NCBI RefSeq assembly: GCF_902686445.1
Contig: NC_062219.1
Coordinates: forward strand, 105,959,160 to 106,023,159
Length of the DNA: 64,000 bases
Reading direction: 5' to 3'
Source of the DNA: Sciurus carolinensis
Taxonomy: Eukaryota; Chordata; Mammalia; Rodentia; Sciuridae
Every line of letters begins with the position of its first letter. The stretch's first letter is position 1. Position numbers and translations under genes: made by a program. Shown here piece after piece: positions 51,570-61,947 of this stretch. The notes under the pieces were generated by a model. It saw nothing but the letters and a program-made list of their open reading frames with translations, was not told the DNA's origin and did no database searches.

Positions 51570-52140
51570 GTCATTATGCAGATATATAGCAGTTTGTCCA
51601 TTCTTCAGTTAAAGGAAGTCTAATTTTTATAATGGTTATGAAAGCTACTCTGAATACCCTTGTTCAGAATTTTGAAGGAATATAGTTTTTTGATGTGCTT
51701 GAATAAATACCCAGTAATTGTAGAGATGGCTCCTATAGTAGATATAGGTTTACTAGAAATTTCCAGCCTGTTTCCTAGAGTGACTATAGCATATTTCATC
51801 CCCAATAGCAACAAGACATAGTTTTCATTGTTAGGAGTAATTAATAGTAATTGTTATTCTTAGATTTTAAATTTTTATCCATTTTATAGTGAACATAGTA
51901 CTATCATCACAATAAATGCTTAGTATTAAAACTGCTGGATCATATTGTATTTCCACATTTAATGTTTTGAGGAAATACCAAAGTGTTTTCTAAGCTGCCT
52001 GAACTCTTTCTTATTCTTACAACAATATAAGAGGATTTCAATTTGTTCACATTGTTATCAAATATTGATATTTGTTTTGTCTTTTTTTTAAAATTTTAGT
52101 CAGCTGGTAGTGGGTAATGTCTCTCAAAATATCCAGGTGA
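51570..52140 (-). mobile_element. Old L1 (L1M-type), antisense
   Basis: 'tgctggatcatattgtattt', 'accaaagtgttttctaagct' and 'tttagtcagctggtagtggg' are the antisense of an old L1 3' part. It is adjacent to a (TA)n tract. Confidence 0.65.
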
Positions 52141-52170
52141 TACATTTAAATCATTTCAATTATTTAACTT

Positions 52171-52210
52171 TTATATATATATATATTATATATATATATA
52201 TATATATATT
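52171..52210. repeat. (TA)n microsatellite
   Basis: A TA run of about 40 bp with one interruption (TATTATA). Confidence 0.95.
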
Positions 52211-52754
52211 TGTATCTCTACAAAAAGGCTCTAAAAAGCATTTGAGTAAAATATTTCGTTCCCTTTTCTATAATTATCCTTTAAAGTCCTTATAGATATA
52301 TCTGGTTTGTTCGCTGTCATTACATATAGTGCTCCTTTTGGTGTCTTAGTCTTGTCCCCACTTCTCACTTCTCTCACCAGCTAATAAATGTTTGTGCCAT
52401 TTTGGTGTAAAAGTTGCAGACTTCTCAGGTCTGTGGTTTAAGTTGCTATGCTGCTAGAAAGTTGTGCTTTCTCTTTCCAGCTGTTTACTTACCTCCTGGA
52501 AAAAGTAGTAGCTCTCTGAAGCATTATGAAGTTTCAGCAGAACCAAAGTTTTGCCATTAAAGACTGGCATAATATTGAACTATCCATTGAGAAATCAATC
52601 AAGATATTTTTTTTTTACTTTCAAAAAATAAATAAATAAATAAATGATCTAACTTACAGAAAATATTGCATGAAAAACAGTGAAGGCAGTTTTATTAATA
52701 AATGAATCACCAAAATACAGTTTATTCAGAAGGAAAACATCTCACTCATTTCCA

Positions 52755-52970
52755 TTTTTTTTTTTTTTTGATGGGGGGGTATGGGAGATTGAACTCAGGG
52801 GCACTCAACCACTGAGTCACATCCCTAGCCCTATTTCGTATTTTATTTAGACACGGGGTCTCACTGAGTTGCTTAGCACCTGGCTTTTGCTGAGGCTGGC
52901 TTTGAACTCGTGATACTCCTGTTCTGGCTCAAGAGCCTCTGGGGTTACATATTTGAACCACGGGGCTGGC
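52755..52970 (-). mobile_element. B1-dID-type SINE, antisense, about 0.9 kb upstream of PGK2
   Basis: A T-run, then 'gagattgaactcaggggcac', 'gagtcacatccctagcccta', 'tttagacacggggtctcact' and 'gaggctggctttgaactcgt'. Nearly full length. Imperfect flanks 'actcatttccat' and 'actcatcttcat' may be a target duplication. Confidence 0.9.
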
Positions 52971-53407
52971 ACTCATCTTCATTTCTAATGAAAGTTTTCA
53001 TCATCAAGAAAGGTATGCTTCTTTTCAGTTCAATTTGTGTTATACAGGTAGTGACGCAAAGAGAGAGCAGAGAAAATGTATGGACCTTCATCATAATTTT
53101 GTGGTGTGCATGAAATGTCACCAGCACTTTCAAAGATTTTTGCTAATACTTTATTTGCTAAGATGCTACAGAATTCTCATACCAAGTCCTTTATCACAGT
53201 TGTCTGAAATTAGAAATAACAAGCTAATGAAAGAGACATCATTTCCATCCCACTGTAGAATGGGTCTAAACTCAAATCTAAAAAACAAGGTATAACCTTA
53301 ACACAAATAGAAAGGACATGGAAAGAACAGAACCATACTCTGCTGCCTTAAATAAAACAGATTTCATTGATCCACTATTACATATTTTTCCTTTATATGG
53401 TACTGCA

Positions 53408-53452
53408 GAGTTTTACAAATGAATGTAAGAGAGTTTTACACATGAATGTAAT
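53408..53452. repeat. 23-bp imperfect tandem duplication upstream of PGK2
   Basis: 'gagttttacaaatgaatgta' at 53408 repeats as 'gagttttacacatgaatgta' at 53431. Confidence 0.85.
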
Positions 53453-53701
53453 TAAGATTTAACAAGAGGCAGGGGAATGCAGGTTCTGTGGAGTTGTAAA
53501 GGTTATTATTTAGTTGGTTTTGTTTCTTTGATTAAGAACAAGACCAAATGTCAAAGGGAATTTGGGAAGAACTTACAGAACTAGAGACCATTCTTATGTT
53601 GATTTTCTTTACTTCCCTAACTGGGATTACACCTCTACTTCATCTTCACTATCTTTTTCAATCATTATCAATGGGCACCTAGCTACATGATGTAAATCCA
53701 G

Positions 53702-53902
53702 ATTGGCAGGACCCTGGACCAATGGCCGGGCTGCATTGCATTCCCAGGACCACACCTGCCTCGTGAGACACTCAGGACCCAAGAAGGGGCGGGCCGAGGG
53801 GAGGCGTTAGGCCGCCCCACCAACTAGCCTCCCGGCCGCCCCTCTAAGCCGGCTCTTCAGCACCTGCATCCAGCTGTCCGCCTAGCCCTTCCCACCGCCA
53901 AG
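53702..53902 (+). promoter_or_regulatory. PGK2: PGK2 promoter and 5' UTR region, GC-rich
   Basis: A sharp rise in G+C and CpG begins here after kilobases of AT-rich DNA. It contains CCAAT at 53719-53723, an inverted CCAAT (attgg) at 53702-53706 and a GC box (ggggcggg) at 53786-53793. A CpG-bearing leader then runs to the ATG. I see no TATA box. The transcription start cannot be fixed from sequence. The retrogene may have kept promoter-like sequence from its PGK1 parent, as reported for PGK2, but that origin is inference. Confidence 0.65.
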
Positions 53903-55156
53903 ATGTCTCTGTCTAAGAAATTGACTTTGGACAAACTGGACGTCAAAGGCAAGCGCGTCATCATGAGAGTGGACTTCAACGTTCCCATGAAGAAGAACCA
54001 CATCACCAACAACCAGAGAATCAAGGCGGTCATCCCCAGCATCAAGTACTGCCTGGACAATGAAGCCAAGTCGGTGGTGCTGATGAGCCACCTGGGCCGG
54101 CCCGATGGCGTCCCCATGCCCGACAAGTACTCCCTGGAGCCCGTGGCTGCCGAGCTGAAATCCTTGCTGGGCAGGGACGTGATGTTCCTCAAGGACTGTG
54201 TGGGCGCAGAAGTGGAGAAAGCCTGCGCCGACCCCGCCCCCGGGTCGGTCATCCTGCTGGAGAACCTGCGCTTTCACCTGGAGGAGGAAGGCAAGGGCCA
54301 AGATCCCTCTGGGAATAAGCTCAAGGCCGAGCCCGACAAGATCCAAGCCTTCCGAGAGTCCCTGTCCAAGCTAGGGGACGTGTACGTCAACGATGCTTTC
54401 TGCACTACGCACAGGGCTCACAGCTCCGTGGTGGGAGTCAATCTGCCCCACAAGGCATCCGGATTCCTCATGAAGAAGGAGCTGGAGTACTTTGCCAGAG
54501 CCTTGGAAAACCCAGAGAGACCCTTTCTGGCTATACTTGGGGGCGCCAAAATGGCAGACAAGATCCGGCTCATCAAAAACATGCTGGACAAGGTCAATCA
54601 GATGATTATTGGCGGCGGGATGGCCTTTACCTTCCTGAAGGTACTCAACAACATGGAGATCGGTGCCTCCCTCTTTGACGAAGAGGGAGCCAAGATTGTC
54701 AAGGAGATCATGGCCAAAGCAGAGAAGAATGGTGTCAAGATGACCTTTCCCGTGGACTTCATCACGGCTGACAAGTTCGATGAGAACGCCAACACTGGCA
54801 CTGCCACCGTAGAATCTGGCATCCCCGCCGGTTGGATGGGTATGGACTGTGGCCCTGAGAGCAATAAAACGAACGCTCAAGTCGTGTCCGAGGCCAAGCT
54901 CATCTTTTGGAATGGCCCTTTAGGAGTCTTTGAATGGGAAGCCTTTGCCAAGGGAACCAAGGCCCTGATGGATGAAGTCGTGAAAGCCACGTCCAGGGGC
55001 TGCATCACCATTATAGGGGGCGGGGACACTGCCACGTGCTGTGCCAAATGGGACACTGAAGATAAAGTCAGCCATGTGAGCACAGGAGGGGGTGCCAGCC
55101 TGGAGCTGCTGGAAGGTAAAGCCCTCCCAGGAGTAGAGGCCCTCAGCAACCTGTAG
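53903..55156 (+). CDS. PGK2: Phosphoglycerate kinase 2 (testis-specific), intronless retrogene
   Basis: Encodes a 417-residue PGK, the length of PGK1 and PGK2, in one exon. PGK transfers phosphate between 1,3-bisphosphoglycerate and ADP in cytosolic glycolysis; PGK2 does this in late spermatogenic cells and sperm. Substrate-site residues are intact: D24, N26, R39, SHLGR 62-66, R123, H170 and R171. So are the nucleotide-site elements GGAK 213-216, D219, E344 and GGGDT 372-376. PGK2-type rather than PGK1-type residues occur at [28 protein letters not shown] and GASLFDEEG. The start lies in a fair Kozak context (gccaagATGt). The gene is downstream of CRISP1 on the same strand, as in human. It is GC-rich, unlike its surroundings. 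Oddities are C167 and T169 in the usually invariant DAFGTAHRAH loop and M217 after GGAK. A young PGK1 pseudogene is unlikely given the open frame, diagnostic residues and synteny. Confidence 0.94.
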   Translation: MSLSKKLTLDKLDVKGKRVIMRVDFNVPMKKNHITNNQRIKAVIPSIKYCLDNEAKSVVLMSHLGRPDGVPMPDKYSLEPVAAELKSLLGRDVMFLKDCVGAEVEKACADPAPGSVILLENLRFHLEEEGKGQDPSGNKLKAEPDKIQAFRESLSKLGDVYVNDAFCTTHRAHSSVVGVNLPHKASGFLMKKELEYFARALENPERPFLAILGGAKMADKIRLIKNMLDKVNQMIIGGGMAFTFLKVLNNMEIGASLFDEEGAKIVKEIMAKAEKNGVKMTFPVDFITADKFDENANTGTATVESGIPAGWMGMDCGPESNKTNAQVVSEAKLIFWNGPLGVFEWEAFAKGTKALMDEVVKATSRGCITIIGGGDTATCCAKWDTEDKVSHVSTGGGASLELLEGKALPGVEALSNL

Positions 55157-55420
55157 CTCAGTCCCCTCCACCTGTTTTCCATCCTCAGCCTTTAGGTTAA
55201 CTCAGTGCTCTAACATCTCAGTTTGACTTTGGTTAAAATGTACTGGATATTGGGATCCTGGAAATGGGCAGTCAGTGGGCCATCAGGAACTCCTTACCTG
55301 GGAGAAGCTCCTTGTTCACTTTACTTGTATCATTCATTTGCCTGCTCTCTATGAGATCTCCTTTGAACCATTGGACTTCACTGCTATGCCTCATAGGAAG
55401 GATATATTCTTAAGTTGACC

Positions 55421-55426
55421 ATTAAA
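55421..55426 (+). terminator. PGK2: PGK2 polyadenylation signal ATTAAA
   Basis: ATTAAA lies 265 bases after the stop codon, followed by a T/G-rich stretch (tcttttttgttgtttttg) from about 55448 that fits a downstream element. This gives a short 3' UTR. A SINE starts about 65 bases further on. Confidence 0.6.
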
Positions 55427-55490
55427 GTGAATTGAGTATGCTGAATGTCTTTTTTGTTGTTTTTGTTTATCAGTCAAAACTTTATTCTGT

Positions 55491-55710
55491 CATGTTGTGG
55501 TGGCTGCACACCTGTAATCCCAGCAACTTGGAAGTCTGATGCAGGAGGATCTTGAGTTCAAAGCCAGTCTCAACAACTTAGTGAGGCCCTAAGCAATTCA
55601 GCAAGACCCTGGCTATAAGCAACAAAACAGACCAGGGATATGGCTGGGTCATTGTGTCCCTGAGTTCAATGTCCAGTACCAAAAAAAGAAAAGAAAAGGA
55701 AAGGAAAAAC
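55491..55710 (+). mobile_element. B1-dID-type SINE, sense, just 3' of PGK2
   Basis: 'cacacctgtaatcccagcaa', 'gagttcaaagccagtctcaa', 'aggccctaagcaattcagca' and 'gagttcaatgtccagtacca' with a purine-rich tail. It begins 65 bases after the PGK2 poly(A) signal. Similar flanks 'aaactttattctg' and 'aaaactattctg' suggest a target duplication. Confidence 0.92.
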
Positions 55711-56084
55711 TATTCTGAAAATTAATATTTACCTAGAAATTCCATTTTCTAAGTTTTATCCTAAGTAAACAATATTAAAATGTAATTATATCTGTAACAG
55801 ATTTATCTATCATAGCACTGTTTATAAGACCAAAATGGGAAAATTAATGTATCTAAGCAAAGATTGGTTAAATGTTAAATAAGTCAGGAAATGTCCATTC
55901 AGACTTTTGTAGACATTGAAAATTATGTGGTAGAATAACATGTGAATATGTGGAAATTGTTTTATGATATATTAAGTGGAAAACCGAAATTTATGAAATA
56001 TCACATAGAAAGTGATCCCATTTTATCTCTGAACCAAATTAGAATGTCAGCATACCAGTAGTCCAATCATTTTTATTTATAAAA

Positions 56085-58510
56085 TTTATTTTTTATATTT
56101 TTATTTGTTCTTTTTAGTTATACATGACAATAGAATCTAGTTGGATATATTTATACAAACATGGAATATATCTTATTCTAATTAGGATCCCACTCTGGTG
56201 TATTCATACATGTATGAATATTAGGTCAGATTCATTCCATTTTCTTTCCCATTCTTATCCCTAGTCTTCCCTTCATTCTCGTTTGTTTAATCCACTGAAT
56301 TTCTATCCCTCTACCCTTTGTTTGGAGTTAGCATCCACATATCACAGACAACATTTGGCCTTTGTTTTTTTGGGGGGGTTGACTTACTTCACTTACCATG
56401 ATAGGCGCAAGATCCATCCATTTATAGTCAAATGTCATATAGTTATTCTTCTTTATCACTGAATAATGCTCCATTGTGTATGTATTCCACAATTTCTTTA
56501 TTCATTCATCTGTTGTTGGGCATCTAGTTTGGTTCCATAGCTTAGGTATTGTGAATTGTGCTGCTCTAAACATTGATGTGGCTGCATCATTATAGTATGC
56601 TTATTTTAAAGTCTTTAGATATATACTGAGGAGTGGAATAAGTGGATCAATTGGTGATTCCATTCCTAGTTTTAGGAATCTTCATACTGCTTTGCAGAGT
56701 GGTTGCACCAATTTTCAGTCTCACCAAACTGTATGAATGTACCCTTTTCCCCACATCCTGGAGAACATTTATTGTTTGTTACTTGTATTCTTGATAATTG
56801 CCATTCCTACTGGAGTGAGGTAAAATCTCAATGTAGTATTAATTTGCATTTCTGTAATTGCTAGAGCTATTGAATATTTTTTTCATGTATTTGTTGACCA
56901 TTCATATTTCTTCTTTTGAGAAGTGTCTGTTTAGTTCCCTTTCCCATTTTTTGATTGAGTTATTTGTTTTTGTGGTGTTAAGCTTTTTGAGTTCATTGTA
57001 TATCCTGGAAATTAATGCTTTATTTGAGGTGCGGGTGACAAAGATTTTCTACCATTCTGTAGTCTCTGTCTTCATGCTGTTGAGTGTTTCCATTGCTGTG
57101 AAGAAGGTTTTTCATTTTATACTATCCTACTTATTGATTTTTGACAGTACTTCTTACACTTTAGGAGTCTTGTTGAGGAAGTTGGTTCCTAAGCCCACAT
57201 GTTGGAGTTTTGGATTGACATTTTCTTCTAGTAGGTGCAGGGTTTCTGGTCTAAAACCTAGGTCCTTGATCCACTTTGAGTTGAGCTTTGTGCAGAGTGA
57301 TAGATAGTGTGTAAATTCCATTCTACTACGCATGGATTTCCAGTTTTTCTAGCCCTATTTGTTGAAGAGGTTATCTTTTTTCCAATGTATATTTTTGATG
57401 CCTTTGTCTAATATGAGAAGACAATATTTATATGGATTTATCTCTGCTTTACTATTCTATTCCATTTGAGCTCTTTCACCTCTTTTGTTAGATTGATTCC
57501 CAGGTTTTATTTTTTTTTTTGAGGCTTTTGTGAATTGGATAGTTTTCCTAGTTTTTCTTTCAGTTTATTCATCATTGGTGTACAGGAATGCGATTGATTT
57601 ATGGTTTTAATTTTGTATCCTGATACTTTGCTGAATTTATGAGTTCTACAAGTTTTCTTATGGGATTTCTTGGGGCCTTCTAAATTTGGAATTGTGTATG
57701 TCATCAGCAAACAGAGCTAGTTTAGTTCTTTTTATATCTGTATCCCTTTTATTTAACTCTTTTGTCTAATTTCTCTGGATAGAGTTTTCAGGACCTTATT
57801 GAATGGAACTGGTGAAAGTGGGCATTCCTGTCTTATTCCTGTTTTTAGAGGAAATGCTTTCAGTTTTTCTTCATTTGGAATGATGTTGACCTTGGGTTTT
57901 GTATATAGCTTTTACAGTGTTGAGGTATGTTCCTACTCTCCCTAGTTTTTCTGGTATTTTAAACATGAATAGGTGCTGTATTTTGTCAAATGCTTTTTCT
58001 GCATCTACTAAGACAATCATGTGATTCTTGTCTTTAAGTCTATTTATATGGTGAATTATATTTGTTGATTTCTGTATGTTGAACCATCCTTGCATCCCTG
58101 GGATGAACTCCACTTGATCATAGTAAACTCTATTTTTATTATATTTTTGAATGTGATTTTCCAGTATTTTATTAAGAATTTTTGCATCTATGTTTTTCAA
58201 GAATATTGGTCTTAAATTTTTCTTTCCTTGATGTTTTGGTATCACAGTGTTACTAGCTTCATAGAATAAATATGGAAGGGTTCCCTGTTTTTCTATTACA
58301 TGGAATAATTTGAGAAGGATTAGTGTTAGTTCTTTAAAAGTCTGGTAGAACTTAGCTGAGAATCCATCCGGACTTGGTCTTTTCTTTGTTGGTAGACTTT
58401 TGATGCTATCTTCAATTTCATTGTTGAAATTGTTCTGTTTCAATTTTCTATGTACTCCTGATTCAGTTTGGTAAAGTCATGTGTCTTAAGAGATTTGTTT
58501 TATTTTAGTC
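56085..58510 (-). mobile_element. 5'-truncated L1, antisense, fairly young
   Basis: The left part is a squirrel-type L1 3' end ('ttagttatacatgacaatag'). ORF2 follows on the - strand up to about 58.5 kb, where it stops in the RT region next to a T-run. Parts of ORF2 are still open, so it is among the better preserved L1s here. No complete ORF1 or ORF2 exists. Confidence 0.9.
57871..58443 (-). pseudogene. L1 ORF2 reverse-transcriptase fragment
   Basis: A 190-codon open segment with [12 protein letters not shown] near the start (RT finger region) and [11 protein letters not shown] around residues 145-155, the RT motif carrying the first catalytic aspartate. The downstream catalytic YADD/FADD box is not in this open segment. 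It is a fragment of a dead retrotransposon, not a gene. Confidence 0.85.
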
Positions 58511-59100
58511 TTTTTTTTTTTTTTTTAACTTTTCTCTCTCTGAAACAAGGAAACATGACGAATTCCAAGTGTGGGAGGAGGATTTGGTTAAAGGATGAAA
58601 AATTGTTATCAATCCAAGTACCTAAATAAGCTGAGAAAATAATTACATTTCACAACTGTTGAATATCATAGAACTTTTCTAAAAGAAAATTTCTTAATAT
58701 GAAAAGGGGAATAAATGCAAGAAGTCTTTCTTTTTAAAGGAAAGTAATTAAACCCATATTGTTCATGTGAATATACAAGGGCAAGTATACACATACCAGT
58801 GTTAGGGAGGGAGCTACAGACTAAACTCAGGATGTAAATAAAGTAGCAGTTGTTTTACTTTTAAAGCCAAAATTATTCAATAATAGGTACTGAACCAATA
58901 CCACGTTTTGAGGTAAATTTGTACATAAGTATTTTGGCATTGGGAAAAATAGAGTGGTAACAATTCTTGTATTTTAGAAAATAGAAAATGCAGTTATAAG
59001 ATGTTATAGAAGAAACAAAAGTATTTATGTGAAATTATTTTGGTTAATTAAACAGAGATCTAGCACAACATAATGCAATTAAGAAATTTATAGTAATCAT

Positions 59101-59285
59101 CTGGGCTCAAAGGCACATGCTTGTTATCCAAGTTCCTTGGAGGAATGAGGCAGGAGGATTGCAAGTTTGAGGCCAGTCTTGGCAACTTAGGGAGACCCTG
59201 TTTCAAAATAAAAAATAAAAAAGGCTGGTGATATAGCTTATTGCTAATGCACCCCTGGATTCAATCCCCAGTACCATAAAATTCA
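59101..59285 (+). mobile_element. B1-dID-type SINE, sense
   Basis: 'ggaatgaggcaggaggattg', 'aggccagtcttggcaactta' and 'ggattcaatccccagtacca' show the composite. It is diverged and slightly short, because the 'ctaagcaactcag' box is missing. Confidence 0.85.
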
Positions 59286-59771
59286 TACATACATAAAAAA
59301 CAAAGTAACAGTAAAATGCAGAGTAACTTTTTCCAGTTGTCATGTCACATGTCCTTTCGCCCCAGGTCAATTTTATGTATTCAGCATCTCGAATTTAAAT
59401 CTGAAACTTCAACATATTTTAAGGACAACTATCAGGTAATTCCATAAAAGATGTAGTATTTAAGGTATACACTTTTTTAACAGGTAAAACACAGATAAGT
59501 AAAATTTCAATAGTTAAATCAAGGTCAAAGTATATAGTTATCTCATACAGAAATCTAGGGCAAAATGGAGCCCCTTCTCCATTAGATCATGCAGAGAACC
59601 AAACTGATCAAGCAATGCTGGTACTTTCAACAGGTGGATTGAATCTGTTTCCTAGGTGCTTCTCTGAAATTTTGCTACTAAAGTGACAGCCTGAAGGGGA
59701 AAGCTAGTGAAAGGCAATCAGTTTTTGTTCTTTTCTTCTCTCTTTTCTTTTTTCTTTTCTTTTCTTTACCT

Positions 59772-59773
<2 letters not shown>

Positions 59774-59827
<54 letters not shown>
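59774..59827. repeat. (TC)n microsatellite
   Basis: About 27 TC units following a T/C-rich stretch from 59732, so one strand is pure pyrimidine for nearly 100 bp apart from a few A bases. It abuts the tail of the antisense SINE. Confidence 0.95.
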
Positions 59828-59832
<5 letters not shown>

Positions 59833-60028
59833 GTGGGGTGGGGGAGTACTGGGCATTGAACTTAAGGGCACTTGATCAGTGAGCCACATCCTGAACCCCA
59901 TTCTATATTTTATTTAGAGACAGGGTCTCACTGAGTTGCTTAGCACCTTGCTTTTGCTGTGGTTGGTTTTGAACTCATGATCCTCCTGCCTCAGTCTCCT
60001 GAGTCGCTGGGATTACAGGCATGCCCTC
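59828..60028 (-). mobile_element. B1-dID-type SINE, antisense
   Basis: 'tactgggcattgaacttaag', 'ttagagacagggtctcactg', 'agttgcttagcaccttgctt' and 'tgggattacaggcatgccct' give a near-full-length reverse copy. The (TC)n beside it likely grew from its A-rich tail. Confidence 0.92.
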
Positions 60029-60064
60029 AGTTTTCTTTTAAATGTATTACTCAAAATTGTTCAA

Positions 60065-60284
60065 TCAGGCATGTTAGTGCACCCTGTAATCCCAGCAGAT
60101 GAGGATGCTGAGGCAGGAGGATCACAAGTAGCGGGATGGAGAGATCAAAATCAACCTCAACGATGTAGGGAGACCCTAAGCAACTTAAAAAGACCCTGTC
60201 TCTAAATAAAATGTTTTTAAAAAGACTGGGGATATGGCTAAATGGTTAAGCACCCCTAGGTTCAATCCTAAGTACCAAAAAAAA
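60065..60284 (+). mobile_element. B1-dID-type SINE, sense, with perfect target duplication
   Basis: 'accctgtaatcccagcagat', 'ctgaggcaggaggatcacaa', 'gaccctgtctctaaataaaa' and 'gttcaatcctaagtaccaaa'. A perfect 12-bp target duplication 'aaaattgttcaa' flanks it (60053-60064 and 60285-60296). It carries a small internal insertion near 60130-60150. Confidence 0.94.
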
Positions 60285-60296
60285 AAAATTGTTCAA

Positions 60297-60930
60297 AATT
60301 GTTTTCACTCATTCCATTGGCTATTCGTGGTAAGATAAGGTCTATTTTGAAGGGAGGTTGAGAATGTACTCTCTCTAGATGGATACATTGTACCCAACTA
60401 AAAATCAGTAAGTTTTATCATTAAAGTCTATCAGAACGGAATAAGCATTGAAGAGAATAGTTACAGTTTATGACAGACTGTTGTTTCGGGCTGTTCACGT
60501 ATCATATATCCTTCCTATTTGTGCATTCCAATGTCTTCTCCAGTTGCTGCATCCTGTTCACATTTGGATCTCTCAGGATGATGCACAACCCTTTCAGTGT
60601 GAACCAGAGGAGAACCCACAACAGTCTGGTAAACTGAAAATCACTGTTATCTTTCATGTCTCTCTGAACTCCCATTCAGTACATCCTGAATAACTGCAAT
60701 AAAAATATTCACGCACATAAATCATTGGTTCATTACAATTGTTTCCAAAACTACATGACTCCTTCTGAAGCAGATGTGGGAGAAATAGGCCACAATGAGT
60801 GACTGCATGGTTTTCCTAGCTTTCTCCCTCTGATACAGTTTTAGGAAACCAAGGATATAGTTATGCACACAATCAATTAAAATGCCCTGTCACTACTTTT
60901 CATTCCATCTGTATGGTTTTTCCTGGAATT

Positions 60931-60963
<33 letters not shown>

Positions 60964-61888
60964 GGTGTTAACAATAGTTTGCAAAAAAGCAGTAAATAAC
61001 ACTTGCAATACACTAATATTTTTCTTCTTTCTAAGCACTTGTCTTGTACCTTTATTCCCTTTAGGAATATGTTGTGCTTACTATAATACCATCCACATCA
61101 TTTTTACTAAATGTCACAGTTGACAAATGAATGATCACCACCTTTCAGCCTTCTATGTCTCTTTATTTACTTTCTCCCACCTGATCCTTTAATATCATTT
61201 TTATGGGTTTTATTAAGGCAGCTCCAACAACAGGGAGCAATTTCTACATTACTTAGTCTGTAAACTAGTAGTTCTCATTCAGGGACAAATTTGTCCCAAA
61301 GAGGACATTTGTCAAATTCTAGAGACATTTTTCTTTTTTGTACCCATGGGGATGCTTTCGACTTCAAGTAGGTATATCAAAGATGCTAGTAAACACCACA
61401 CAATATTCAGGACAACCTCTTACAACATAGAATCAACCAGCCTAAAATGTCAACAGAGATAACCTTCATGACTGAACTATCAAATGAAAATTCTTAAAAA
61501 TATAATTCTTCAAAAAGTTAGACTATGGTTTTCTTTTCAGGTAACATTCCTGGGTGGTTATGCTTAAGCAAGACATCTCTTGAACTCATCCAAGGACCTA
61601 GTGTAGTCAAACATGACTTTTATCATCTGAAATTCACTTCCATCTCTAGAAGCAGGAAGATCAACTCAATTGTTGATATGTTCTGGCTCAGTGGGTTGGG
61701 AAAGAGCAGTCATTCTGTCTTCAGGGAAGAGCATCTGAACTCATCCATATCAATTTTGCTTACATGCCCTCGACATGAACTCAGCAATATGAACACATTC
61801 AACTGATAGAGAACTTGGGCATTATATTCTCTGACTGAGTGCTTATGGGCCAAGTTAAAGTTGCTACTAAGGAGAGGAAGAATAAAGC
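60297..61888. other. Intergenic, no gene seen
   Basis: Contains a 29-T run at 60935-60963 and small open frames without recognisable similarity. Nothing else could be named. Confidence 0.4.
60935..60963. repeat. T29 homopolymer
   Basis: A run of 29 T with no recognisable SINE or L1 body on either side. Confidence 0.9.
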
Positions 61889-61947
61889 TGAATTAATTCA
61901 AGATATCATTCAAAAGAAGAACCTATATAAATTTTATAATATACTGG
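61889..61947 (+). repeat. 59-bp direct duplication, copy 1
   Basis: Begins 'tgaattaattcaagatatca' and ends 'atactgg'. It matches 62712-62770 at 57 of 59 positions. Confidence 0.95.

Noticed and set aside
34448..53700. A second CRISP gene or CRISP pseudogene between CRISP1 and PGK2
   Set aside because: No CGEN, HYTQ, CAP2 or ten-cysteine ICR coding pattern was found by eye on the + strand. A translated search would be decisive.
53903..55156. Reading PGK as a dead PGK1 processed pseudogene
   Set aside because: The frame is intact over 417 codons, PGK2-type residues are present, it sits at the PGK2 position beside CRISP1, and no adjacent A-tail remains.
53857..55182. Several long - strand open frames (up to 169 codons) across PGK2
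   Set aside because: They are shadows of the GC-rich PGK2 coding frame, with no independent similarity or start context.
60240..60284. tRNA-like tail of the SINEs considered as tRNA genes
   Set aside because: These are the ID-like parts of B1-dID elements with A-tails, without a complete cloverleaf.
61525..61806. 93-codon open frame
   Set aside because: No recognisable domain, no splice or promoter context, and a length expected by chance.
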